Shown here in pieces: positions 30,690 to 39,846 of a DNA stretch of 64,000 nucleotides (position 1 is the stretch's first letter; every line of letters begins with the position of its first letter). The position numbers and the translations under genes are program-made. This DNA is from Bacteroidota bacterium (lineage in GTDB: Bacteria; Bacteroidota; Bacteroidia; Bacteroidales; GCA-2711565): NCBI GenBank assembly GCA_018816945.1, contig JAHIVC010000073.1, positions 96,397 through 160,396 of the forward strand, in the 5' to 3' direction. The notes under the pieces were generated by a model that was given only the letters and a program-made list of their open reading frames with translations, was not told the DNA's origin and did not search any database.

Positions 30690-31810
30690 TTGTTTTGTTT
30701 AATAAATACATTCGATATTCTCACCGTCATATGGATGAATATCATGAGTAATTCCAGCAAAGGTGTAACTAACAATAATTTGCGTTCCGATAAAACCATC
30801 ATGCTCTTTTTAATAATAATCAATTGCGTCAACAATCTTAATCCAAATAACCCCAAAACAATAAAAATATTGTATTCCAAGATGAGTAGTGTGGCAAATA
30901 GCGCATAAATAACAAACTTGCTTAGTTCATATTTCCCTAATAAAAAACGGGTTCCACTTCTAAAATATTTTACCGTATTTAATTGTTGTTGCTTACGAAG
31001 AAACCATAAACGGAAATATGGTACAAACGCAGTATGCATAAAACTTTCAGGACGAATAGATATGTTTGTATTCTTACTTGTGGCAACTCTATTTATGAAT
31101 AAATCATCATCACCTGATTGTATTTTATAATGAGAAATAAAACCTTTTGATTTATAAAAAAGCGACTTTTTATATGCCAAATTCCTACCAACCCCCATAA
31201 ATGTTTTACCAATTATTGCATACGATAGATACTGAATAGCTCTTTGTATTGTATCATAACGGGCAATTGTATTAAAGAGCCCCTTATCGGGTTTAATTGG
31301 ACTGTATCCCAAAACTATTTCCGTTGAAGGAGTAAAAGCTAAAGCCATATTTTTCAACCACTGATCGGAATTTGGTTCACAATCAGGATCGGTCAATACA
31401 AGTAACTCGTTTTTTGCTGATTTGATACCAAGTGACAGTGGGAACTTTTTTCCACTGAAAAAATTCAAATTTTGGGCGATATTAACAATGCTGATATTCG
31501 GGTGTATCCTTTTTAAATCTTCAAGGTACTCAAGCGTATCATCGGTTGAAGAATCGTTAACGACTACAATTTCGAAACTGGGATAATCTTGCTCTAAAAT
31601 TTTTGGCAACAAAGTTCTTAGCAAATAATCTTCATTCCTGGCACAAATCACAACCGAAACAGGGAGCAACTCTATGCTCTGCTTTGTTGGACGATAAAAA
31701 GCCAGCCTGCTAAAAATAAACCAGTAATATATCATCTGATCAATAAATGCCAAAGCATATATTGCCAACAATATAAAAGGTAAAGAAAATTGGGGAATTG
31801 GCATTTCCAT
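30680..31810 (-). CDS. Membrane glycosyltransferase, GT2 family
   Basis: A 376-residue protein. A hydrophobic segment at about 10-35 anchors the N-terminus. The GT-A catalytic domain follows: PVSVVICARNEDYLL (50-64), VVVNDSSTDDTLE, the metal-binding LTDPDCEPNSD, and an acceptor-side SGDDDLFINR plus a QQQLNTVKYF region resembling the Q/RxxRW motif. Two or more C-terminal helices complete it. GT2 enzymes of this layout add sugars to lipid or polysaccharide at the inner membrane. Its 3' end overlaps the ECF sigma gene. The acceptor and sugar are unknown. Confidence 0.88.
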   Translation of the reverse strand: MEMPIPQFSLPFILLAIYALAFIDQMIYYWFIFSRLAFYRPTKQSIELLPVSVVICARNEDYLLRTLLPKILEQDYPSFEIVVVNDSSTDDTLEYLEDLKRIHPNISIVNIAQNLNFFSGKKFPLSLGIKSAKNELLVLTDPDCEPNSDQWLKNMALAFTPSTEIVLGYSPIKPDKGLFNTIARYDTIQRAIQYLSYAIIGKTFMGVGRNLAYKKSLFYKSKGFISHYKIQSGDDDLFINRVATSKNTNISIRPESFMHTAFVPYFRLWFLRKQQQLNTVKYFRSGTRFLLGKYELSKFVIYALFATLLILEYNIFIVLGLFGLRLLTQLIIIKKSMMVLSERKLLLVTPLLELLMIFIHMTVRISNVFIKQNKWK

Positions 31811-31883
31811 TTCACAATAATTAGAACGTAAAATTATTCAATCTTCAGTAATAAAAATTAACTTAGAGCAATTTTTTATAAAC

Positions 31884-33014
31884 ATGAAATTTTCCATAAA
31901 ATCGACTGATAAAAACTCCAATGCTCGTACCGGCATATTAGCTACAGGTCATGGCAATATTGAAACTCCCATATTTATGCCCGTGGGCACAGTAGGTGCC
32001 GTAAAGGCTGTTCAAATCCCCGATCTGACAAATGATACTAAAGCTCAAATCATTTTGGGCAATACCTATCACCTTTATTTGCGACCCGGGTTAAATATTA
32101 TTGAAGAAGCCGGTGGTTTGCACAAATTTAACGGATGGGATAAACCTATACTTACAGATAGTGGTGGATATCAGGTTTATTCATTGGCAAATACACGAAA
32201 ATTGACCGAAAAAGGAGTAGTTTTCCGTTCGCATATCGATGGGTCAAAACATGAATTTACCCCTGAAAATGTAATGGATATTCAACGAACCATTGGAGCT
32301 GACATCATCATGGCTTTTGATGAATGCACTCCTTATCCCTGTGAATATGATTATGCAAAAAATTCATTAAAAATAACTCATCAATGGTTGGACCGATGTA
32401 TTGCACAATTTGATTGTACACAAGCTAAATATGGTTACGATCAAATACTTTTCCCGATTGTTCAAGGTAGTGTTTATAAAGATCTTCGCTTAGAATCTGC
32501 TGAATTTATAGCGTCAAAAAATGCAATTGGAAATGCCATTGGTGGATTATCTGTTGGCGAACCTCATGAAATGATGTATGAAATGACCGAGTTAGTTTGT
32601 AACATTTTGCCGAAAGATAAGCCCAGATATTTGATGGGAGTTGGTACACCTGAGAATATTTTAGAAAGCATTGCCTTAGGCATCGACATGTTTGATTGTG
32701 TGATACCAACAAGAAATGCCCGGCACGGAATTATTTATACATCAAATGGAATCATTAATATTAAAAATGAAAAATGGAAAAATGATTTCAGTGTTCTGGA
32801 TGAAAATGGCCAATCATATGTAGATCATCAATATAGTAAGGCATATGTCAGGCATTTATTTGCAGCAAATGAAATTTTAGGGGGAATGATTACCAGTTTA
32901 CATAATCTGGCTTTTTATTTATGGTTGGTGAAAGAAGCCAGAACTCATATTTTTACCGGAGATTTTACTAGCTGGAAAAATACCATGGTAAAAAAGCTTT
33001 CTGCAAGAATCTGA
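31884..33014 (+). CDS. tgt: Queuine/preQ1 tRNA-ribosyltransferase
   Basis: A 376-residue tRNA-guanine transglycosylase that swaps G34 of GUN anticodons for preQ1 in queuosine synthesis. TDSGGYQVYS (91-100) supplies the general-base Asp D92. FDECTPYP, GGLSVGEP and DMFDCVIPTRNARHG (with the nucleophile Asp) are present. The usual bacterial zinc site CxCxxC near residue 300 is missing: the corresponding stretch reads DENGQSYVDHQYSKAY, with no Cys. The following SLHN His remains. I believe this loss is shared by other Bacteroidota homologues. It is separated by 66 bases from the permease gene downstream. Identification is secure. Confidence 0.95.
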   Translation: MKFSIKSTDKNSNARTGILATGHGNIETPIFMPVGTVGAVKAVQIPDLTNDTKAQIILGNTYHLYLRPGLNIIEEAGGLHKFNGWDKPILTDSGGYQVYSLANTRKLTEKGVVFRSHIDGSKHEFTPENVMDIQRTIGADIIMAFDECTPYPCEYDYAKNSLKITHQWLDRCIAQFDCTQAKYGYDQILFPIVQGSVYKDLRLESAEFIASKNAIGNAIGGLSVGEPHEMMYEMTELVCNILPKDKPRYLMGVGTPENILESIALGIDMFDCVIPTRNARHGIIYTSNGIINIKNEKWKNDFSVLDENGQSYVDHQYSKAYVRHLFAANEILGGMITSLHNLAFYLWLVKEARTHIFTGDFTSWKNTMVKKLSARI

Positions 33015-33032
33015 TTAATGTACTATGTTTTC

Positions 33033-33040
33033 TATCTTTG
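33033..33040 (+). promoter_or_regulatory. Candidate -7 element for the LptF/G permease gene
   Basis: TATCTTTG matches the Bacteroidota TAnnTTTG consensus, 40 bases before the ATG at 33081. No clear -33 TTTG is seen at standard spacing. Confidence 0.45.
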
Positions 33041-33080
33041 CTTCACATAATTCATCATAACAACGCTTTTCGGTAGATTC

Positions 33081-34157
33081 ATGAAAATAATCGATTATTA
33101 TATTATTAAAAAATTTCTGGGGACGTTTTTTTATGCAATAAGTTTGCTGATCATTGTTGTTATTATCTTTGATGTCAGCGAGAATATAGATGATTTTTTG
33201 GAAAACAATGCTCCTCTCAAAAATATTATCTTCGATTACTATTTAAATTTCATCCCTTATTTTATCAATCTTTTTATTTATCTTTTCACCTTCATCTCAG
33301 TGATTTTTTTCACTTCGAAACTGGCATCAAATACTGAAATTATTGCCTTTTTGAATAGTGGGATTAGTTACAATCGATTCCTCAGACCTTATCTTCTTTC
33401 TGCCGTGTTCCTTTCAATACTTTCATTTTATTTATCAAATTTTTTAATCCCGCCGGCGAATGAAAAGAGACGAGAATTTAAAGATGAGTACATGGAGAAG
33501 CTGAACAAATTGAAGGATAGGAACATCCACCTACAAATCAGCCCGGGTGAGTTTGTATATGTTCAGAATTATAGTATTGGGAGTAATGTTGGTTTTAAAT
33601 TCACCTTGGAAAGATTTAAAGATTTCAAATTAGAATATAAACTAAGTGCCGAACTTATAAAATGGGATACAGCTAATTTAGTTTGGCATCTGGAAGATTA
33701 TTTTATCCGCAAAATTAACGGTGAAACCGAATCCCTTATAAAAGGTGTCACCCTTGATACAACTTTAGCGTTGGCTCCTTCAGATCTTTACTATCAAAAG
33801 AACGATTACGAGATCATGAATTATTGGGAGTTAAATGAAAGAATAAAACAAGAGAAACTGAAAGGATCGGACAATGTCAAGTATTATGAAGTTGAAAAAG
33901 GAAAACGTCAGTCAGCCCCATTTGCAACCATTGTAATGACCATTATTGGGGTTTCCCTATCAAGCAGAAAATTGCGAGGCGGAATTGGAATGCACCTTGG
34001 AATGGGGCTCGGAATTGCTTTTGCCTATATTTTATTCATGCAAATTTCAACAGTATTTGCAACCTTCGGTAATTTATCGCCACTATACGCAGCCTGGGTT
34101 CCCAATATCTTCTTCGGTATAATCGGAATAGCAATATTAACAACAACCCCAAAATAG
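33081..34157 (+). CDS. LptF/LptG-family permease (YjgP/YjgQ)
   Basis: A 358-residue inner-membrane protein with three N-terminal helices (about 12-35, 55-80, 100-120), a periplasmic beta-rich middle part (about 125-265, with ISPGEFVYVQNYS), and three C-terminal helices. This is the LptF/LptG layout, a subunit of the Lpt ABC complex that lifts lipopolysaccharide out of the inner membrane. The start IIDYYIIKKFLGTFFYA is typical. Family resemblance does not tell LptF from LptG. A terminator follows immediately. Confidence 0.9.
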   Translation: MKIIDYYIIKKFLGTFFYAISLLIIVVIIFDVSENIDDFLENNAPLKNIIFDYYLNFIPYFINLFIYLFTFISVIFFTSKLASNTEIIAFLNSGISYNRFLRPYLLSAVFLSILSFYLSNFLIPPANEKRREFKDEYMEKLNKLKDRNIHLQISPGEFVYVQNYSIGSNVGFKFTLERFKDFKLEYKLSAELIKWDTANLVWHLEDYFIRKINGETESLIKGVTLDTTLALAPSDLYYQKNDYEIMNYWELNERIKQEKLKGSDNVKYYEVEKGKRQSAPFATIVMTIIGVSLSSRKLRGGIGMHLGMGLGIAFAYILFMQISTVFATFGNLSPLYAAWVPNIFFGIIGIAILTTTPK

Positions 34158-34190
34158 AAGAGCCAGACAAATTTTCATTATCCGGCTCTT
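34158..34190. terminator. Stem-loop between convergent permease and ispE genes
   Basis: AAGAGCCAGA (34158-34167) pairs with TCCGGCTCTT (34181-34190), with one A-C mismatch and a 13-base loop. It lies just after the permease stop and before the ispE stop, so it can serve both strands. Flanking U-tracts are short. Confidence 0.65.
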
Positions 34191-34201
34191 GAAAAAATTT
34201 A

Positions 34202-35017
34202 TTAAATTTTTGATGACCAATAAAAAGAATCTTTGAAATTTGCCGACAAATCAATTGGTTTTTCAAACATCCCGTAAACAGCCGAGCCGCTACCACTCAT
34301 CGATGCATACGTTGCTCCCAAATTGTATAATGCCGATTTAATATTTTTAAGTTCAGGATAAATGCCAAAAATGGGTTCCTCAAAATCATTGACCAAAGTA
34401 TATCTCCACTCTTCAACTCGCTCGCTTTTAACAATTTCAGAAGAATGTCTTTCTTTCTTTTTTGGAATAATCTTTGAATAAGCGAATGCGGTGTCAACAT
34501 GGATATCCGGTGCGATGATTACAAATTGATATGTATTCAAATCTATATTCATTTGTTTGAATTTATCACCTCTTTCGAACGCTGCATGTGGTTCATTTAT
34601 AATAAAAAAAGCACAATCGGCTCCAAGTTTGGAAGCAAATTTCAATAAATCAGATTCTTTAATTTTTAAATCAAAAAGATTGTTCAGCAATTTCAAGGTA
34701 AAAGCCGCATCCGACGAACCACCACCCAAACCGGCGCCCATTGGAATCACTTTATGAAGATGGATTTTTACATCCGGCAAGCTAAATTTATCTTTTAATA
34801 AATGGTATGCCTTCATGCACAAATTTGCTTCCTGATCGCCGGTAATCCTTAACCCGCTTGAGTTAAAACTGGTTTTAGAATCTTCGGTTTTGATAATTTC
34901 CAAAACATCGCATAAATCCACCGGGAAAAATACGGTATCAATATTATGAAATCCGTCCGCTCTTTTATCTAATACATTTAAACCCAGATTTATTTTAGCA
35001 TTTGGAAAAGCAATCAT
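34202..35017 (-). CDS. ispE: 4-diphosphocytidyl-2-C-methyl-D-erythritol kinase
   Basis: A 271-residue GHMP kinase of the non-mevalonate isoprenoid pathway. It phosphorylates CDP-methylerythritol. The N-terminal FPNAKINLGLNVL carries the conserved Lys (K8), the ATP loop is PMGAGLGGGSSDAAF (92-106), and the third GHMP motif is MSGSGSAVYGMFE near the C-terminus. The length matches the family. It appears monocistronic, with a terminator at its 3' side. Identification is secure. Confidence 0.96.
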   Translation of the reverse strand: MIAFPNAKINLGLNVLDKRADGFHNIDTVFFPVDLCDVLEIIKTEDSKTSFNSSGLRITGDQEANLCMKAYHLLKDKFSLPDVKIHLHKVIPMGAGLGGGSSDAAFTLKLLNNLFDLKIKESDLLKFASKLGADCAFFIINEPHAAFERGDKFKQMNIDLNTYQFVIIAPDIHVDTAFAYSKIIPKKKERHSSEIVKSERVEEWRYTLVNDFEEPIFGIYPELKNIKSALYNLGATYASMSGSGSAVYGMFEKPIDLSANFKDSFYWSSKI

Positions 35018-35116
35018 ATCTTATCGAATAATAATGAAATATAAAATTAAAGAAATTAGACATCTGAAAGGTTTTATTTTTTTACTCCAGGTATTCAAAC
35101 GATCATCCTATTTTAG

Positions 35117-35124
35117 TAACTTTG
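35117..35124 (+). promoter_or_regulatory. Candidate -7 element for the GH3-type gene
   Basis: TAACTTTG matches TAnnTTTG, 36 bases before the ATG at 35160. A -33 TTTG at ideal spacing is not clear. Confidence 0.45.
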
Positions 35125-35159
35125 AGTGATTATATATATTCAATTTCTTAATTGCGCTT

Positions 35160-36677
35160 ATGGCCCTTCTAAATTCGGTACTTTCCTGGCTCATAAAAAA
35201 GAGGATTCATCAAATTGAGCTCTTTAAAAAATATCCTCATGAAGTGCAGGAAGAATGGTTGAGGAAATTAATCAACAGCGCTAAAGATACTGAATGGGGT
35301 TTAAAATATGATTTTAAATCCATAAAAACCTATGCCGATTTTTGTGAACACGTTCCTGTAAATGATTACGATTCGCTTAAACCCTATATTGAACGTTTGA
35401 GGACTGGGGAGCAAAATTTATTATGGCCGTCCGAAATAAGATGGTTCGCTCAATCGTCCGGCACCACAAATGATAAAAGCAAGTTTATTCCTGTAAGTGA
35501 AGAATCGCTCGAGGATTGTCATTATAAAGGAGGCAAGGACATGCTTTCCATTTATTTTAACAATAATCCGAATTCCAATTTTTTTGATGGCAGGGGCTTG
35601 GCTTTAAGTGGAAGTCATCGCATCAATGAAGTGAATAATGAAGATTATTATACCGGAGATTTATCTGCCATTATCATCCAAAATTTGCCTTTTTGGGCTG
35701 AGTTTATCCGTGTACCAAAAAGAAGTGTGGCCCTGATGGATAATTGGGAAATCAAAATTGAAGAAATGGCCAAGACAAGCATTGAGTATAGCCTTACCAG
35801 TCTTTCGGGGGTTCCATCCTGGACCTTACTTTTACTTAAAAGGATTTTAGAGATTTCGGGTAAGGAAAACATTTCAGAAGTATGGCCCGATTTGGAAGTT
35901 TTCTTTCATGGAGGTGTAAATTTTGCACCCTATCGTAAACAATTTTTAGAATTGATTCCATCGCCAAAAATGCATTTTGTTGAGACTTACAATGCGTCAG
36001 AAGGGTTTTTTGGGATCCAGGATCAGCTTGATTCTAACGAATTATTGCTCATGCTCGATTATGGCATATTCTATGAATTTTTACCAATTGATCAAGTTGA
36101 TAATGTGAATAAAAAACCACTTCCGCTTAACAAGGTAAAATTGCAGACCAATTATGCCATGTTGATTTCAACCAATGCAGGTTTATGGCGATATATGATT
36201 GGCGATACCATTGAATTTACCAATTTATCACCTTATCGAATTCGAATTACCGGAAGAACCAAGAGTTTTATAAATGCCGTAGGTGAAGAAGTAATAATCG
36301 ATAACGCAGAAACTGCTCTCGCCGAAGCATGTCTTACTAATCAAGCTCTGATTAGTGAATATACAGCTGCTCCAATTTATGCTGATGGTGATAAAAGAGC
36401 TGCTCATGAGTGGGTGATTGAATTTGAGATCATGCCAAAAAACATTGAGGATTTTACTAATACACTCGACAAAGCATTACAATCACTTAACTCCGATTAT
36501 GAGGCAAAAAGATTTAACGATATGATTTTGGACAAACCCATTTTAAGAGTTGTTCCAAAAGGTACTTTTTATAAATGGTTAAAGAAACGCGGAAAATTAG
36601 GTGGACAAAACAAAGTTCCACGTTTATCAAATAATCGGATTTATATTGACGATCTTCTGGAAGATCTTAAATTTTAA
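35160..36677 (+). CDS. GH3 auxin-responsive-promoter family acyl-adenylating enzyme
   Basis: A 505-residue cytoplasmic protein of the GH3 branch of the ANL adenylating superfamily. The ATP-binding loop is FAQSSGTTNDKSKFIPVS (about 101-118). The middle motif VETYNASEGFFG, the conserved hinge region YMIGDTIEF and ITGRTKSFINAVGEEV complete the family pattern. Plant GH3 enzymes conjugate amino acids to auxin or jasmonate; the bacterial substrates are unknown, and an acyl-amide synthetase role is inferred. It starts a plus-strand run that leads into the deoxynucleoside kinase gene. The family call is secure, the function is not. Confidence 0.88.
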   Translation: MALLNSVLSWLIKKRIHQIELFKKYPHEVQEEWLRKLINSAKDTEWGLKYDFKSIKTYADFCEHVPVNDYDSLKPYIERLRTGEQNLLWPSEIRWFAQSSGTTNDKSKFIPVSEESLEDCHYKGGKDMLSIYFNNNPNSNFFDGRGLALSGSHRINEVNNEDYYTGDLSAIIIQNLPFWAEFIRVPKRSVALMDNWEIKIEEMAKTSIEYSLTSLSGVPSWTLLLLKRILEISGKENISEVWPDLEVFFHGGVNFAPYRKQFLELIPSPKMHFVETYNASEGFFGIQDQLDSNELLLMLDYGIFYEFLPIDQVDNVNKKPLPLNKVKLQTNYAMLISTNAGLWRYMIGDTIEFTNLSPYRIRITGRTKSFINAVGEEVIIDNAETALAEACLTNQALISEYTAAPIYADGDKRAAHEWVIEFEIMPKNIEDFTNTLDKALQSLNSDYEAKRFNDMILDKPILRVVPKGTFYKWLKKRGKLGGQNKVPRLSNNRIYIDDLLEDLKF

Positions 36678-36682
36678 AATTG

Positions 36683-36712
36683 TTTGCCGTTTGTTTGATT
36701 TTTTTAACTTCG
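36683..36712 (+). promoter_or_regulatory. Candidate promoter for the deoxynucleoside kinase gene
   Basis: TTTG (36683-36686), an 18-base spacer and TAACTTCG (36705-36712) resemble the Bacteroidota TTTG/TAnnTTTG promoter with one mismatch in the -7 element, 23 bases before the ATG. Confidence 0.4.
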
Positions 36713-36735
36713 TACATAATTAAAATCACAAAGAG

Positions 36736-37350
36736 ATGCATATAGCTATTGCAGGAAATATCGGTTCAGGGAAAACTACTTTAACCCGACTTCTTTCAAA
36801 ACATTTTGGGTGGAAGGCTCATTACGAAGACGTTGACACTAATCCATACCTCAACAGTTTTTATGAAGATATGCAACGATGGTCATTCAACTTGCAAGTA
36901 TATTTTCTGAATAGCCGGTTCCGCCAAGTGATTAAAATCAGGCAAAGTGGCAAAACTGTAATTCAGGATCGTACAATTTATGAAGACGCTTATATTTTTG
37001 CGCCGAATTTGCATTCGATGAACCTGATGTCGACACGTGATTTTGAAAATTACAGTTCCTTGTTCGAATTGATGAGTTCGTTTATTCAACCACCTGACTT
37101 ATTGATTTATTTGCGTTCAAGTGTGCCGAATTTAGTGAATCAAATTCAGAAACGCGGGAGGGAATATGAAGAATCTATTCGATTGGATTACTTAAAACTC
37201 CTAAACGAAAGATATGAAGGCTGGGTTTCAAAATATGAATCAGGTAAATTATTGATTATTGATGTTGATGATATTGATTTTGAATCGGTCCCTGAAGATT
37301 TAGGAATGGTAATTGAAAAAATTAATGCAGAAATTCATGGCCTGTTTTAA
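36736..37350 (+). CDS. Deoxynucleoside kinase (dNK/dGK-dCK family)
   Basis: A 204-residue P-loop kinase that phosphorylates deoxynucleosides for salvage into dNTP pools. IAGNIGSGKTTLTRLL (4-19) is the Walker A motif. QRWSFNLQVYFLNSRFRQ carries the substrate-binding Gln. DRTIYEDAYIF is the ERS/DR-type motif, and LIYLRSSVPNLVNQIQKRGREYE includes the Arg-rich LID. The length is typical. It precedes a CsaA-like gene by 9 bases and kdsB after that, probably one operon. Base preference is not readable. Confidence 0.92.
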   Translation: MHIAIAGNIGSGKTTLTRLLSKHFGWKAHYEDVDTNPYLNSFYEDMQRWSFNLQVYFLNSRFRQVIKIRQSGKTVIQDRTIYEDAYIFAPNLHSMNLMSTRDFENYSSLFELMSSFIQPPDLLIYLRSSVPNLVNQIQKRGREYEESIRLDYLKLLNERYEGWVSKYESGKLLIIDVDDIDFESVPEDLGMVIEKINAEIHGLF

Positions 37351-37359
37351 ATAAAACTC

Positions 37360-37692
37360 ATGGCTACTATTGAAGATTTTAATAAACTTGATATACGAAG
37401 CGGGAAAATAATTGAGGTTTACGATTTTCCTGAAGCCAAAAATCCATCCTATATATTGGTGATCGATTTTGGTAATGAAATTGGATTGAAAAAATCGAGT
37501 GCACAACTTACAAAGAACTATAAAAAGGAAGATTTAATGGGAAGAATGATCTTAGCTGTTGTAAATTTTCCTTCCCGACAAATTGGCCCGAAAATTTCAG
37601 AGGTACTAACATTGGGCGTGCCGGATAAAAACGGGAATACCATTTTAATAGTTCCCGAGAACGAAGTACCTGAAGGTGCTAAACTTTATTAA
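37360..37692 (+). CDS. CsaA-like tRNA-binding domain protein
   Basis: A 110-residue single-domain protein with the EMAPII/tRNA-binding OB fold: FNKLDIRSGKIIEVYDFPEAKNPSYILVIDFG, SAQLTKNY and MILAVVNFPSRQIGPKISEVL. This is the CsaA family, reported to bind tRNA and to assist protein export. It lies 9 bases after the deoxynucleoside kinase gene and 6 bases before kdsB, so the three are likely co-transcribed. Whether it acts as chaperone or tRNA-binding factor here is unknown. Confidence 0.88.
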   Translation: MATIEDFNKLDIRSGKIIEVYDFPEAKNPSYILVIDFGNEIGLKKSSAQLTKNYKKEDLMGRMILAVVNFPSRQIGPKISEVLTLGVPDKNGNTILIVPENEVPEGAKLY

Positions 37693-37698
37693 GCTATT

Positions 37699-38448
37699 AT
37701 GAAAATCATTGGCATTATACCAGCTCGTTATGAGTCCAGTCGTTTCCCGGGCAAGCCATTGGCAATGATATTGGATAAACCAATGATACAGCATGTTTAT
37801 GAAAATGCGTCTAAAACTGTTTCTTTAAATGAACTTATTGTAGCTACCGACGACCTGCGAATCTTTGAGTGTGTGGAGAAGTTTGGCGGCAAGGTTGTAA
37901 TGACCGGAAAGAACCACCAAAGTGGATCGGACAGATGCAGTGAGGTTTTGAAATTATTAATAGCTAAGAAGCAATATTTTGATGTTGTAATTAACATCCA
38001 AGGTGATGAACCATTCATCAAAACAGTACAGCTCGAAATGATAATCGAAAGCTTCGAAGAAGATTCAACTGCTGAGATTTCAACATTGGTAAAAAAAATT
38101 CATCAAACTAACGAACTTTTTAATCCAAACGTCGTTAAAGCAGTGGTCAATCATAAAGGAGATGCATTATACTTTAGTCGTTCACCCATCCCATTTATGA
38201 GAGATCTGGATCAGGCTCAGTGGATAAGCCATCATTCTTATTATAAACATATTGGAATATATGGATTTAAGACTGATGTACTGCAACAAATTACAGGCTT
38301 GAACAAGTCCGGTTTAGAGAAATCTGAAAATTTGGAACAATTAAGATGGCTGGAAAATGGCTTTAAAATAAAAACTAAATTAACAACTATTGAAAACATT
38401 GCGATTGATCAGCCGGAAGATTTAAAAAAAATTACAAATAATATTTGA
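37699..38448 (+). CDS. kdsB: 3-deoxy-manno-octulosonate cytidylyltransferase (CMP-KDO synthetase)
   Basis: A 249-residue enzyme activating KDO with CTP for lipopolysaccharide inner-core synthesis. IIPARYESSRFPGKPLA (6-22) is the nucleotide-binding start. TGKNHQSGSDRC, NIQGDEPFI (metal-binding Asp) and YFSRSPIPF follow, with HIGIYGF near residue 190. All are family hallmarks. It shows the organism makes KDO-containing lipid A, consistent with the LptF/G permease at 33081. Identification is secure. Confidence 0.96.
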   Translation: MKIIGIIPARYESSRFPGKPLAMILDKPMIQHVYENASKTVSLNELIVATDDLRIFECVEKFGGKVVMTGKNHQSGSDRCSEVLKLLIAKKQYFDVVINIQGDEPFIKTVQLEMIIESFEEDSTAEISTLVKKIHQTNELFNPNVVKAVVNHKGDALYFSRSPIPFMRDLDQAQWISHHSYYKHIGIYGFKTDVLQQITGLNKSGLEKSENLEQLRWLENGFKIKTKLTTIENIAIDQPEDLKKITNNI

Positions 38449-38504
38449 ATATTGAATTCAACGGTCGTACTTTAGCAGATTACCAGATTTTTAAGGGATA
38501 AAAA

Positions 38505-39731
38505 ATGAAAGTTGCACGTTATATTGGAGACTTACTGTTTAAATACGAATGTATTGTTATTCCTGGATTTGGTGGATTTATAACAAAGGAAATTCCTGCA
38601 AAAATCCACCCTGTTCAAAATTATTTTGTTCCTCCTTCAAAAGACATCGTATTCAATGCTCATCTAAAAGCAAATGATGGGTTACTTATAAACCATATAG
38701 CCAGTTCAGAGAAAATTACTTATTTAGAAGCAAAGAAAACACTTGATCGATTTGTTGAACAATGCGAATCTGCTCTAAAAAACGGAAAAAGAATTCATTT
38801 CCGAAAAGTTGGCACTTTATTTTTAAATGAAGCCGGCTTTAAACAATTTGCACCGGATGGTACTCAAAATTACCTTGCCGATTCTTATGGGTTAAAAAGT
38901 TTTATTTCACCGCCTATCAAAAGAAGTACAACCGGTCGGCCAATTGTTAAAAAACAGATTCCACAAGATAGGAAAGCAGAACATGTTTATGAAAGGCCAC
39001 AGATCAAAAAACCTATAGCAAAGCCTAAAGCCAAGGGCCCAAAGTATATTCGTATTAATGTATCTGCAGTTGTTATTTTGCTCATTGCTTCAGCCTTTTT
39101 AATATTCAGGTTCAATCACGTTAAGGAATACTACAAAAACTATTCTTCACTTATTCCTTTCTACTATGCCAATCCTAACGATTATCTTATTTCAAATTAT
39201 GTTAGGCTTGGACTTGCAAATGTTACAAATTTGGGTGATAAATTAAAAGTTGTCGGAGATAAATTAAATATCAATTATGAATTACCTAAAGAAGAGACAG
39301 ATAAACCTATAGTTGAAGAAAAAAAAACCGACTCAATTGTTGACACCTATGATATATTAGTGGAAAATTTAAAAGGGAAAACGAAGGATTTATCAGAAGT
39401 TGAATCTGAAAACAACAGAGCCATTGAAGCTCAACCGAATGAAAATGCTGCGCCACAACCTGTTGTTCTTGAAAATAAGATTATCCCAAAAAACGATCAA
39501 ACTTCACCTAAATATTATATTATTGGCGGGTCATTTGCTAGTTTGGCCAATGCCGATAAGTTTGTACTGGAATTAAAACAAAAAGGATTTGAAGCCGACA
39601 TTGCCGGAGTTAACAAATTCAATCACTACCGCGTGTATTATAACAGTTATAACAATATTGCTGATGCCAATCAAAAATTAGCAATTATCCGTAAAAATGA
39701 AAATTCTTCGGCCTGGATCTTACCTCTTTAG
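38505..39731 (+). CDS. CCDC81-type HU-domain protein with membrane segment and C-terminal SPOR domain
   Basis: A 408-residue protein. Residues 1 to about 140 form the paired bacterial HU-CCDC81 domains (YIGDLLFKYECIVIPGFGGFI; FNAHLKANDGLLINHIA; KRIHFRKVGTLF). One transmembrane helix is at about 185-203. A linker rich in Lys, Glu and Pro follows, and a SPOR domain at about 334-405 (YYIIGGSFASLANADKFV to SSAWILPL). HU-like domains suggest nucleic-acid or protein binding in the cytoplasm; SPOR domains bind denuded septal peptidoglycan in the periplasm. A cell-division link between nucleoid and septum is an attractive inference. The layout is characteristic of Bacteroidota. Confidence 0.88.
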   Translation: MKVARYIGDLLFKYECIVIPGFGGFITKEIPAKIHPVQNYFVPPSKDIVFNAHLKANDGLLINHIASSEKITYLEAKKTLDRFVEQCESALKNGKRIHFRKVGTLFLNEAGFKQFAPDGTQNYLADSYGLKSFISPPIKRSTTGRPIVKKQIPQDRKAEHVYERPQIKKPIAKPKAKGPKYIRINVSAVVILLIASAFLIFRFNHVKEYYKNYSSLIPFYYANPNDYLISNYVRLGLANVTNLGDKLKVVGDKLNINYELPKEETDKPIVEEKKTDSIVDTYDILVENLKGKTKDLSEVESENNRAIEAQPNENAAPQPVVLENKIIPKNDQTSPKYYIIGGSFASLANADKFVLELKQKGFEADIAGVNKFNHYRVYYNSYNNIADANQKLAIIRKNENSSAWILPL

Positions 39732-39846
39732 TTGTTAATATTCCATTTATCCCGACAAGTATTTCAGAATTATTATTGAATAAAATATTGAATGTCTCAT
39801 CTTTTTCAGATTTTTTACGAAATTTGCTCCTCTAAAAAAATCGCTG

